A DNA stretch of 64,000 bases from Hirudinaria manillensis (GCA_034509925.1 CM067528.1:1-64000); one strand, 5' to 3'. Positions 13,794-22,932 are shown, numbered from the stretch's first letter. The notes: generated by a model from the sequence alone, not told the origin. Numbers and translations are program-made.

Positions 13794-14034
13794 CAAATAA
13801 GGACACTCGTTAGATGTCGCCAAAATATATCGATTCTCGTGATAACGACTAATCAACTATTTGCGACAAATTATATAGCACTCACTCCTTGGTCACCTTC
13901 CTCGAACAATTTTAGCCGTAAAATTCGACTAATTACGGATCCGCTCTAAGGAGCGTAGGTCGTAAAAAGCGGTCTCACGATTAAAGCAAATGTTTTCTTC
14001 TGCGAAAGCGGAACGACATTTTTTTCTCCTATCT

Positions 14035-14311
14035 TAACCCTAACCCTAACCCTAACCCTAACCCTAACCCTAACCCTAACCCTAACCCTAACCCTAACCC
14101 TAACCCTAACCCTAACCCTAACCCTAACCCTAACCCTAACCCTAACCCTAACCCTAACCCTAACCCTAACCCTAACCCTAACCCTAACCCTAACCCTAAC
14201 CCTAACCCTAACCCTAACCCTAACCCTAACCCTAACCCTAACCCTAACCCTAACCCTAACCCTAACCCTAACCCTAACCCTAACCCTAACCCTAACCCTA
14301 ACCCTAACCCT
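14035..14311 (+). repeat. Telomere repeat block (CCCTAA)n, 277 bp
   Basis: About 46 uninterrupted TAACCC units, joined on the left to the 3' end of C unit 2 and on the right to the 5' end of the full-length A element, nine bases before the ORF1 ATG. It reads as the 3' anchor of C and the cap of A at once. Confidence 0.98.
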
Positions 14312-14319
14312 GGTTTTAC

Positions 14320-15513
14320 ATGGACAACGGGAGGTCTGTGGAGTTCTCCAAGACCGTGGAGACAATGACCTCTACCTTCGGTCCCAAGGTCCCGGGATTC
14401 GATGAGGAATATATCAGAGTGCGTGAGGAGGCGGCTAGAGTTATGGCGAACATAATGTTCGACACGAATCTAGCGTTTGTGCTAAACAAGCACAACCAGT
14501 CTGTCTGCGAATTACGGGCGGTCCTTAATAGTGGAGTGACTGTGGATGAAGAAATTCTGATGCAGGCGTTCTCCTATAAGAAAGTCAGTAAGAAGCATGA
14601 CAGCTGGGATAATGAGAGGTTCAATGAAATGGAGAAATCCATCTTTGATTTTGTACTGGAGGATTCTCCGTGCAAACATACTTCTTATTTAGAAATTCCC
14701 CAGGCTCTCACAGCCTGGAGATCTCTCTTGGGTGAAAAACGACCTGCTGAGGATACCCCTGCACAGGTCGCTCCTGCAAAAAAACGCAGGATTCGTGGAC
14801 CTGAGGTTAAGGTTAGCAGGGAAACCACTATACCTTTCTTGGAATCCGTGGAGGTGCCTCCCCCAATTCCATCCACTAGTACCCCTGCCCGCCCCCTGTC
14901 TCCCCCATTTGATCCGAGCTTACTCGACGACTCCTTGGAGAAGGAAATGGAATCCCTTTCCATCCCTTCCCCAAACAGACCTACCCTCGGACCAACCATC
15001 GAACCAACCGTCGAACCAACCGTCGGACCTACTATCGTACCAACCGTCGGACCTACTATCGTACCAACCAATGAGGAAATGAACACGAGGACCACCAGGG
15101 TTCCCAGTGGTCCTCCTAACACAGGTTTGTGCTTAATCCATGGTATTAGTACTGTGAAACTAAAGAGGTTTTCCACGGTATCGGTGATTGCCGACGTCGT
15201 CCTCAGCCTACTTAAAGTAGCATTTGGGGTAAACCGGGATTCTGAGTGGGCTTTCCTGAATGGGAAAATCAACCCAGAAATCCATAATTCTTTAAAATGT
15301 TGTGAGAGGATCCCCTCACAATATTCGATTATTGAGCTACGTGATTGGGCCATCCATATAAGCAAATCTATGGTATCCGATAGTTTTGTTTGTGTGGGCT
15401 ATAAACTTAGAGTTTCTAGACTGAAATTGACCTTCAATGAACTCTTTTCACAGGAACCCTGGTGGAAAGTAACAAGAGGACTCGTAAGAGATGAGCCTCG
15501 CTCCCTACGGTGA
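14320..15513 (+). CDS. ORF1 protein of family A element, 397 aa
   Basis: An unrecognised protein encoded directly upstream of the RT and in the same frame. Visible features are: an acidic/helical N-terminal part (residues 20-115); a bipartite nuclear-localisation-like cluster (KR at 140-141, KKRR at 154-157); a proline/serine-rich linker (180-222); a short repeat of PTVGPTI-type units (221-250); and a C-terminal part with paired cysteines (327-328) and WW (381-382). Nuclear entry and RNA or telomere binding would suit a telomere-attaching element, but that is inference. The ATG lies nine bases after the telomere block and an in-frame TAA precedes it, so the original N-terminus may be lost. 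The frame ends in a single TGA and continues open into the RT. Confidence 0.75.
   Translation: MDNGRSVEFSKTVETMTSTFGPKVPGFDEEYIRVREEAARVMANIMFDTNLAFVLNKHNQSVCELRAVLNSGVTVDEEILMQAFSYKKVSKKHDSWDNERFNEMEKSIFDFVLEDSPCKHTSYLEIPQALTAWRSLLGEKRPAEDTPAQVAPAKKRRIRGPEVKVSRETTIPFLESVEVPPPIPSTSTPARPLSPPFDPSLLDDSLEKEMESLSIPSPNRPTLGPTIEPTVEPTVGPTIVPTVGPTIVPTNEEMNTRTTRVPSGPPNTGLCLIHGISTVKLKRFSTVSVIADVVLSLLKVAFGVNRDSEWAFLNGKINPEIHNSLKCCERIPSQYSIIELRDWAIHISKSMVSDSFVCVGYKLRVSRLKLTFNELFSQEPWWKVTRGLVRDEPRSLR
15511..15513 (+). other. In-frame UGA between ORF1 and RT, candidate readthrough stop
   Basis: ORF1 and the RT share a frame and are separated only by this TGA. The next codon is CTG, close to the leaky UGA-CUA context. 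The conserved PLE N-terminal segment (NLSNFVFNNKELNVLQKG) begins within a dozen codons of the stop and has no ATG before it. The first ATG in the RT frame comes about 100 codons later. The second copy has the same TGA at 48,947-48,949. Confidence 0.6.
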
Positions 15514-17283
15514 CTGGATCCAGATAATAGGACATTCAACCTTTCTAACTTTGTGTTTAACAATAAAGAATTGAATGTCTTACAGAAGGGCATTTACTTT
15601 GTTCCGTGTTATAGTAAAGTGAATTCACAAAGAATCCATGAAGCTATTAAACGTTTTATTAGAACGCTAAAATTAAAAGCGTTTTTCAAAAGTGATTTAC
15701 CTAAAAGTGATAGCTTTAGAATACCGAGTGAGTGGGAACCACCTCTCGAATGTCTTGATTACAACACGAGGTTAATTCTCGATGAAGTAACAAATAAGTT
15801 CTACCAAACAATGAATAATTTTATTGTAAGAGATGCTACCGATTCTAGTCGGACGTCCTTTCGAACTTTGAACGAAATCACACATGGGTTTTCTGATTAC
15901 GCAAGTATCAATAAAATTGCTAATAACAAGTCAATTACTATTCGTAAGGCCGATAAAGGTTCGTCCTTTGTAATCCTTGATAAACAGAAATACCTCGATG
16001 AGGCAATTCGGCAATTAAATGATACGAAATTCTACGTTAAATTGACAAAGTCAATACAACCAGAAAACGCTCGACTATTGGAACAAAAATTGAAAAATGC
16101 CTTGGATACACACCAAATTAGTTCGAAATTGTTTAAATTTCTTACGGGCCCAAGACCGTTTAATAGTAGAAAATTCTACTTTTTACCTAAGGTTCATAAA
16201 CCGAAGAGTAAATGGTTTGATCCTAATTGCCCACCCGGTCGACCGATAGTTTCCGATGTCAAAACGGAATCGTCACGTATTGCTCAATTTATTGATTACC
16301 ATATCAATAAATACGCACAACACCTTCCCTCTTATGTGAGGGATAGCTTCGATTTTATTCAAAAGATTAAAGGGATTCATTTGGATGATAATGACATTTT
16401 TATAACGGGTGACGTTAGTTCGTTATACACCAATATGAATTTGAATAGAACGGTTGCTGTCATTAAACGTTGGTTTAACAAGCACCCGGTCGGTAACCGC
16501 CCTGATTCTTTGATCATCGATCTGCTCGAATTCACCTTGAAAAGAAATGATTTTGAATTTAATGGTGATTATTTCCTCCAAGTTTGTGGTTGTGCCATGG
16601 GTAAAAAGTACTCACCGGGTTTAGCCAACCTCTACTTAAGAGCGTTAGATAATTTAGTTCTAAATTATCAATTAAAACCCAAAATCTACCTTAGGTATCT
16701 GGATGATATTTTCATGATCTGGAAGGGTTCATCGGATGATGCTACTCTTCTGGAATCTGCAATGAACAATGTAATAACGGACATTAAAATTGAATTACAA
16801 TGCGATAAAAACGCAATCAATTTTCTGGATGTAACGGTATTCCGCGAACCAGATAACTCCATTGGTACAAAGGTGTTTTTTAAGGAGACTAACAATAGAC
16901 TTCTTTTAAACCCGGACTCATGCCACCCAAAACATACTTTTGGTGGTATTGTTAAATCACAATTCATTCGATATAAAAGATTATCTTCTAAGAATGAATA
17001 CTTCCTTAAAACCTCTAATGAGCTTATCCACAAACAAATTTCGCTGGGTTACAATCGCCAAACTATGAGAAAAATTCTCAGAGAAGTAGCGAATGCTTCG
17101 GATGATCGTCCAAGTAAAAATAAAGATAAGAAAATCTTACCTTTTGTAATTCCTTTTGGTGAAACCTCGAGGAAGGCAGTAAACAGCGTTAGAAGAGTTC
17201 TCTCCGAAGATGATTTCTTCAGAAACTTCACGATCGTCTCAGCCTTCGAAAAAGGAAGTAATCTCCTCTCGAAATTCTTCTGA
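15514..17283 (+). CDS. Penelope-like reverse transcriptase, no GIY-YIG domain
   Basis: An RT that would copy element RNA onto a 3' OH, here probably the telomeric overhang. Numbering from the GTG at 15,553 (576 aa): the PLE N-terminal motif at 1-20, KADKG at 132-136, the PKVHKP...GRPIVS region at 212-234, motif A GDVSSLYTN (Asp287), motif B QVCGCAMGKKYSPG (343-356), and motif C RYLDD (Asp384, Asp385). The catalytic aspartates are intact. The C-terminal linker (KILPFVIPF ... GSNLLSKFF) is the part that precedes GIY-YIG in other PLEs, and the frame ends there. No GIY-YIG-like sequence follows in any frame I read. No ATG lies near the N-terminus, so translation by readthrough from ORF1 (a fusion of about 987 aa) is likelier than independent initiation. 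Confidence 0.9.
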   Translation: MDPDNRTFNLSNFVFNNKELNVLQKGIYFVPCYSKVNSQRIHEAIKRFIRTLKLKAFFKSDLPKSDSFRIPSEWEPPLECLDYNTRLILDEVTNKFYQTMNNFIVRDATDSSRTSFRTLNEITHGFSDYASINKIANNKSITIRKADKGSSFVILDKQKYLDEAIRQLNDTKFYVKLTKSIQPENARLLEQKLKNALDTHQISSKLFKFLTGPRPFNSRKFYFLPKVHKPKSKWFDPNCPPGRPIVSDVKTESSRIAQFIDYHINKYAQHLPSYVRDSFDFIQKIKGIHLDDNDIFITGDVSSLYTNMNLNRTVAVIKRWFNKHPVGNRPDSLIIDLLEFTLKRNDFEFNGDYFLQVCGCAMGKKYSPGLANLYLRALDNLVLNYQLKPKIYLRYLDDIFMIWKGSSDDATLLESAMNNVITDIKIELQCDKNAINFLDVTVFREPDNSIGTKVFFKETNNRLLLNPDSCHPKHTFGGIVKSQFIRYKRLSSKNEYFLKTSNELIHKQISLGYNRQTMRKILREVANASDDRPSKNKDKKILPFVIPFGETSRKAVNSVRRVLSEDDFFRNFTIVSAFEKGSNLLSKFF

Positions 17284-17339
17284 ACGAATGGACTCTTGAT
17301 GATATTCTGGACATCCATCTCGATGATGCTAAACCTCTT

Positions 17340-18940
17340 GTAGCCTGTACCGAATGAAAATCATAATTGATTTTTAAGAAAAGGAATTATTTGTACACAT
17401 GGTGAGCAGAATAATTATAAAAATTATCTTTTGTACGCTAATATCAACTAAATAACACTTCTGAGATTTCCAATAAGAGATTTCTTATTGAAAAAATGCT
17501 GAATCATGCTAAACCAATAAAAGTGGTTGTATCAATTCACATCTCATTCGATATAAAGATTATCTTAAAAAGATTTTCTTTGTCGACTGAATACTCCCCT
17601 TATATACTCCACTAAGTTACAATCACTATGCCTGTGACGATCGTCAAGACATTTTTTTCGAATATAAGAAATTCTTACCATTCATAACTCTCTTCGATAA
17701 ACCAGGAGGATAATTGATGATTTGTCTCCTATGACGGAATTCGTCGGGAACCTCAACGTCATATTATCGTTAGATATACAAAGAACGATAATTGGAACGG
17801 ATCATTCGAGACCGCGTAACTTTGAGGAATCTACAAGGATAAAACAAAAGAATTTATTTTTAAAAATTAATTTTTTAAGAATAAATTTTTGTATAATAAA
17901 TTTTTGAAAAATAATTTTCAATAAATTTGGAGTATATTATGACAATAATTATCTTTTCTGAGATTTCCAATAAGAGATTTCTTATTGAAAAAATGCTGAA
18001 TCATGCTAACCAATAAAAGTGGTTGTATCAATTCACATCTCATTCGATATAAAGATTATCTTAAAAAGATTTTCTTGGTCGACTGAATACTCCCCTTATA
18101 TACTCCACTAAGTTACAATCACTATGCCTGTGACGATCGTCAAGACATTTTTTTTCGAATATAAGAAATTCTTACCATTCATAACTCTCTTCGATTAACC
18201 AGGAGGATAATTGATGATTTGTCTCCTATGACGGAATTCGTCGGGAACCTCAACGTCATATTATCGTTAGATATACCAAGAACGATAATTGGAACGGATC
18301 ATTCGAGGCCGCGTAACTTTGAGGAATCTATTAGAATAAAACAAAAGAATTTATTTTTAAAATTTAATTTTTTAAGAATAAATTTCTGTATTTTTGAAAA
18401 ATTAATTTTCAAAAAATTTGGAGTATATTATGACAATAATTATCTTTTGGATGTAACGGGTTTCCGTGAACTTGATAATTCTTGATACGAATACATTTCT
18501 TAATAAAGAAGGAGATTAATTAGAGATTTCTTTCCTTATAAAAAATGCTGAATCATGCCACCCAAAATTATATGTTTGGGTATCCAGCTATCTCAGAAAT
18601 CAATAGTTTCATTAGATCACCTTCTAAGAATGAATATTACTTAGAAAATTCTATTGAACTTATCGACAAAGATATTTCGCCACTGTACAATCACCTAACT
18701 TTGAGAAGTATTCTCATAGAAATTACAAATGCTTCTGACGATCGTCTAAGTAGTATTTTAAAGTCTTACCCGTTATAGTTCCTTTGGGTAAAAACCACTG
18801 GGAACGACAGGAGACAACAACAGAAGATAGCATCAGGAATGTTCACCCCAGGGATGAACTCTTCAGGAACCTCACCGTCATCTTGGCGTTCGAAAAAGGA
18901 AGTTACTTCTGTCCGAAGGAACGTAGCCATCTTACCGCCT
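17340..18940 (+). pseudogene. Tandem decayed copies of the RT C-terminal coding region
   Basis: Two direct repeats of about 498 bp (starting near 17,461 and 17,959) and a third, more divergent segment (about 18,420-18,940) align with the end of the RT gene. Landmarks are 'CATTCGATATAAAGATTATCTT', seen as ATTCGATATAAA then GATTATCTT, and 'GACGATCGTC'. In the third copy a 77-aa frame (18,545-18,778) matches the SCHPKHTFGG to ANASDD part of the RT. At about 18,886-18,920 the last RT codons reappear (RNLTVILAFEKGS). Frameshifts and stops exclude function as protein. The element's 3' untranslated region is thus built from its own RT tail. Confidence 0.8.
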
Positions 18941-19119
18941 AGTTCTAGGCCAAGGATGCATTACACAATGACTGGCCTGAACTCGATGTAATGAGTCACG
19001 CCTGCATAACTAATTAACTAGTTCCTAGGACACCACCTCCCCTCTAGAGGAGAGAGAAGCTAGCCAGCATGAACACTTCAAAGGACAGGGGAAGCAGTGC
19101 TCCCACCGCCGCTCAGGAG

Positions 19120-19160
19120 TCTCCTATTGGTCAACACTGGACCTTCCTCGGCTATATAAG
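19120..19160 (+). promoter_or_regulatory. Family A promoter: inverted CCAAT plus TATA
   Basis: CTATTGGTCAA (inverted CCAAT) lies about 25 bp upstream of GCTATATAAGG (TATA, 19,151-19,160). A transcript would start near 19,185, shortly before the RNA motif. The promoter is downstream of the RT gene and points to the right, toward the next element inward, as the 3' promoter of Drosophila HeT-A does. Every A-family unit keeps the same pair. Confidence 0.65.
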
Positions 19161-19205
19161 GACAATATTTTCCGCTTTTCGATCTTTACGTTTTTCGCTT
19201 ATTCG

Positions 19206-19243
19206 CTCACCTTAGAGGGCAGAACTGCCGAGGGCCTAGTGAG
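19206..19243 (+). other. Covarying two-helix RNA motif, family A archetype
   Basis: Outer helix CTCAC (19,206-19,210) with GTGAG (19,239-19,243). Inner hairpin GGCAG/CTGCC with loop AA. Internal-loop strands CTTAGAG and GAGGGCCTA. The 3' helix strand continues as GTGAGT, which also resembles a 5' splice site. That reading explains the outer 3' strand in A but not the paired change in C (GTGG with CCAC). Confidence 0.65.
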
Positions 19244-19439
19244 TTTAATCGTATTAACGGTATTTTGCCTTGTATTTTGTCTGTTGAAGTATTCGTATTT
19301 TTGTCGCTTGATAATCCTAAGATATTTCTTAGTGGTTATCAGTGTTTTGTTCAAAACACACGTGCTTGCTTCTATTTTGCTTCGATACCATTTTATGCGT
19401 TGCAATTTAATGGTATTTCTTAGCGTAATTTTTTAATTG

Positions 19440-20456
19440 CTTTTTTCACTTTTGTTCTTAAATTCTTTTTTATCGTGAAATACGCTTTAGAATTTTGTAG
19501 AACTTTTATATAATATATAATATATATTATATATTTCGGTATAGCTTTGATACTTGTAATGCGAAGCATTTCCTGGTATTTTTTAGCATTTTAATATACC
19601 TCGCTCGTCATTCTCAAAAATCTTTAAAGTTAAATACGTTATTAGATTTTTTTTGAAAAACGCACGTTATAAAATATTTTATTTTAATTTATTGTTTTTT
19701 TTGTTTTTAAAAATTTATTTTGGGTTCCCAATAATTTTTTTACCAAATAAATAACCTTTTTCTTTGGTTTCTTCAAGGGCTGAGATTTCATCTCTTGTTG
19801 TTACACTAATTTATCGTTCATTGATGAATTCGTTGTAAAACTACTAAGTTAATTTAATTGCATCTTTGGTTTTAATTTTTGGGTTCCCAATAATTTTTTT
19901 ACCAAATAAACAACTTATTTCTGTGGTTTTTCCAAGGGCTGAGATTTCATCTCTTGTTGTTACACTAATTTATCGTTCATTGATGAATTCGTGGTAAAAC
20001 TACTAAGTTAATTTGTTGTTTTGGGCGATGATTTATCATCCCTTATTAATCTAATAGTTTTTTTTAAAAAAAACGTGCTTCGACGGGTAATTAATTATTT
20101 ATTAAGTGAATTTGCAATCGGTTTCGTTATTTTCTCCTTAGGTTCTTTCTACGATAAACACGTTTTAAGAATTTTTTGAGAACATACGACTCTCGAATAC
20201 TACTTTAATTCCAAGCTTGCTTAGCAATTCTTGGCGTTGTAGTTAAACATTCTGTCCATATCTGGCTCTTATTTTTATGGGTTCCCATTAACTTTAATGC
20301 CAGTTTATATCATCAATTGCCGATATATTGTCTCTTGATGCATTGTTAATTTAGTTAGACTTATATTGTGTGTTTTTGACGACCACGATACATAATTTGC
20401 TAGATTGTCTACTAACAAAGAAAGTGGAAGTGCAGTTTTATTTATATTTTCTATTC
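19440..20456 (+). repeat. Family A AT-rich 3' region with subrepeats
   Basis: Non-coding. It holds an ATATAATATATATTATAT palindrome (about 19,505), 160-190-bp subrepeats marked by GGGTTCCCAATAATTTT and GATGATTTATCATC, and the terminal segment with GAAAGTGGAAGTGCAG before the telomere block. Confidence 0.75.
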
Positions 20457-20655
20457 TAACCCTAACCCTAACCCTAACCCTAACCCTAACCCTAACCCTA
20501 ACCCTAACCCTAACCCTAACCCTAACCCTAACCCTAACCCTAACCCTAACCCTAACCCTAACCCTAACCCTAACCCTAACCCTAACCCTAACCCTAACCC
20601 TAACCCTAACCCTAACCCTAACCCTAACCCTAACCCTAACCCTAACCCTAACCCT
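20457..20655 (+). repeat. Telomere repeat block (CCCTAA)n, 199 bp
   Basis: About 33 uninterrupted units between the 3' end of the full A element and the truncated A copy to the right. The right junction shares CTTTGA with the equivalent position in the full element (about 19,543), so there may be microhomology at the cap. Confidence 0.98.
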
Positions 20656-22932
20656 TTGATACTTGTAATGCGAAGCATTTCCTGGTATTTTTTAGCATTT
20701 TAATATACCTCGCTCGTCATTCTCAAAAATCTTTAACGTTAAATACGTTTTTAGATTTTTTTTGAAAAACGCACGTTATAAACTATTTTATTTTAATTTA
20801 TTGTATTTTTGGTTTTTAAAAAAATTTTTTTTGGGTTCCCAATAATTTTTTTACCAAATAAATAACTTTTTCCTTGGTTTCTTCAAGGGCTGAGATTTCA
20901 TCTCTTGTTGTTACACTAATTTATCGTTCATTGATGAATTCGTGGTAAAACTACTAAGTTAATTGCATTTTTGGTTTTAATTTTTGGGTTCCCAATAATT
21001 TTTTTACCAAATAAACAACTTATTTCTGTGGTTTTTCCAAGGGCTGAGATTTCATCTCTTGTTGTTACATTGCATTTTTGGTTTTAATTTTACTTGGGTT
21101 CCCAATAATTTTATTACCAAATAAACAACTTATTTCTTTAGTTTATTTTACCGTTCATTGACGAATCCGTGGTTAAATTGCTAAGGTAATTTGTTGTTTT
21201 GGGCGATGATTTATCATCCCTTGTTAATTAATTTAATTTATCTTGATTACATTTCTGGTTTTAATTTTACTTGGATTCCAAGTAATTTTATTACCAAATA
21301 AACAACTTATTTCTTTAGTTTAATTTACCGTTCATTAACGAATTCGTGGTAAAATTGCTAGGGTAATTTGTTGTTTTGGGTGATGATTTATCATCCCTTG
21401 TTAATTTAATTTATTTTAATTGCATTTTTGGTTTTAATTTTACTTGGGTTCCCAATAATTTTATTACCAAATAAACAACTTATTTCTTTAGTCTAATTTA
21501 CCGTACATTGACGAATTCGTGGTGAAATTGCTAAGATAATTTGTTGTTTTGGGCGATGATTTATCATCCCTTGTTAATTAATTACATTTCTGGTTTTAAT
21601 TTTGTTTGGGTTCCGAGTAATTTTATTACCAAATAAACAACTTACTTCTTTAGTTTAATTTACCGTACATTGACGAATTCGTGGTGAAATTGCTAAGATA
21701 ATTTGTTGTTTCGGGTGATGATTTATCATCCCTTGCTAATTAAATTTATTTTAATTGCATTTTTGGTTTTAATTTTACTTGGGTTCCCAATAATTTTATT
21801 ACCAAATAAACAACTTATTTCTTTAGTTTAATTTACCGTTCATTGACGAATCCGTGGTAAAATTGCTAAGGTAATTTGTTGTTTTGGGCGATGATTTATC
21901 ATCCCTTGTTAATTAATTTAATTTATTTTGATTACATTTCTGGTTTTAATTTTACTTGGATTCCAGATAATTTTATTACCAAATAAACAACTTATTTCTT
22001 TAGTTTAATTTACCGTTCATTGACGAATTCGTGGTAAAACTGCTAAGGTAATTTGTTGTTTTGAGCGATGATTTATCATCCCTTGTTTATTTAATGGCAA
22101 TTTTGGTTTTAATTTTAATTGGGTTCCCAATTATTTTATTACCAAATAAACAACTTATTTCTTTAGTTTAATTTACCGTTCATTGACGAATTCGTGGTAA
22201 AATTGCTAAGGTAATTTGTTGTTTTGAGCGATGATTTATCATCCCTTGTTTATTTAATTTATTTTAATGGCAATTTTGGTTTTAATTTTAATTGGGTTCC
22301 CAATTATTTTATTACCAAATAAACAACTTATTTCTTTGGTTTCTCCAAGGGCTGAATTCTCATCTCTTGTTGTAACACTAATTTACCGTTCATTGACGAA
22401 TTCGTGGTAAAATTGCTAAGATAATTTGTTGTTTTGGGCGATGATTTATCATCCCTTGTTAATTTAATTAATTTTAACTGCATTTTTGGTTTTAATTTTA
22501 TTTGGATTCCAAATAATTTTATTACCAAATAAACAACTTATCTAATAGTTTTTAAACGTGCTTCGACGGGTATTTATTAAGTGAATTTGCAATCAGTTTC
22601 GTTATCTTCTCCTAAAATTCTTTTCACGTTAAATACGTTTTAAGAATTTTTGAGAACATATGACTCTCAAGTACTACTTTAATTCCAAGCTTGCTTAGCA
22701 ATTCTTGGCGTTGTAGTTAAACATTTTGTCCGTATCTGGCTCTAATTTTTATTTGGGATCCCAATAACTTTAATGCCAGTTTGTATCATCAATTGCCGAT
22801 ATATTGTCTCTTGATGCAGTGTTAATTTAGTTAGCTTTACATTGTGTGTTTTTGACGAATACGGTACATAAGTTGCTGGATTATCTATTAACAAAGAAAG
22901 TGGAAGTGCAGTTTTATTTATATTTCCTGTCT
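20656..22932 (+). mobile_element. 5'-truncated family A copy (leader and 3' region only)
   Basis: It starts at the position equivalent to about 19,546 of the full element and runs to the 3' terminus (GAAAGTGGAAGTGCAG), then into the next telomere block. It lacks ORF1, RT, promoter and RNA motif. Eight subrepeats of about 175 bp are present, each with the self-complementary GATGATTTATCATC (near 21,205, 21,382, 21,556, 21,717, 21,890, 22,063, 22,229 and 22,440). The longest element copies in the window have fewer of these. Confidence 0.85.

Larger units (their letters stand above)
6622..14034 (+). mobile_element. Family C unit 2 (7,414-bp tandem unit)
   Basis: The unit starts right after the telomeric junction motif of unit 1 and ends in the same 3' sequence, which then runs into a long telomere block. 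It holds a 5' segment (6,622-6,751), the ~100-bp degenerate repeats (6,752-7,262), about nine satellite monomers (7,263-11,855), a second set of the ~100-bp repeats (11,856-12,389), leader, RNA motif (12,780-12,818), microsatellite (13,469-13,793) and terminal segment. From about 9,005 onward it matches 1,591-6,621 with few differences at a constant 7,414-bp offset, so unit 1 is a left-truncated copy of the same unit. No protein-coding gene is supported. Confidence 0.75.
14312..20456 (+). mobile_element. Endonuclease-deficient Penelope-like retroelement, family A, longest copy
   Basis: A 6.1-kb sense-oriented element between two telomere blocks. Order: ORF1 (14,320-15,513), an in-frame TGA, the RT frame (to 17,283), decayed RT C-terminal copies (17,340-18,940), a promoter (19,120-19,160), the RNA motif (19,206-19,243), an AT-rich leader/3' region, and a 3' end with GAAAGTGGAAGTGCA running into CCCTAA repeats. 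The GIY-YIG endonuclease of ordinary PLEs is absent, as in Athena/Coprina elements that prime on chromosome ends. Sense orientation with CCCTAA at the 3' end is what priming on the G-strand overhang of a left telomere would give. The 5' end starts just before ORF1, so it may be truncated. Confidence 0.85.

Noticed and set aside
14035..14365. Long frames of repeating VR, GL or TL across telomere blocks (also at 20,405, 22,742, 48,636, 53,746 and 57,678)
   Set aside because: They are translations of the hexamer repeat, which is open in several frames simply because its length is a multiple of three.
17284..17460. A GIY-YIG endonuclease downstream of the RT
   Set aside because: I looked in all frames after the RT stop in both copies and saw no GIY-YIG-like string or CCHH linker. 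The sequence quickly becomes decayed RT tail.
19140..19260. Hammerhead ribozyme in the element's promoter/leader region
   Set aside because: Hammerheads are known in other PLEs, but no CTGATGA core with a GAAA partner is present near the motif.
19239..19436. A 65-aa hydrophobic frame and its antisense partner in every A leader
   Set aside because: They recur only because the leader is repeated, lack an ATG in a good setting, and change frame with single-base indels between copies. They are more likely untranslated leader.
14312..20456. Assignment to bdelloid rotifer Athena itself
   Set aside because: Bdelloid telomeres are described as a different, TGTGGG-type repeat, while this window has TTAGGG. 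Only membership in the endonuclease-deficient PLE group is supported.
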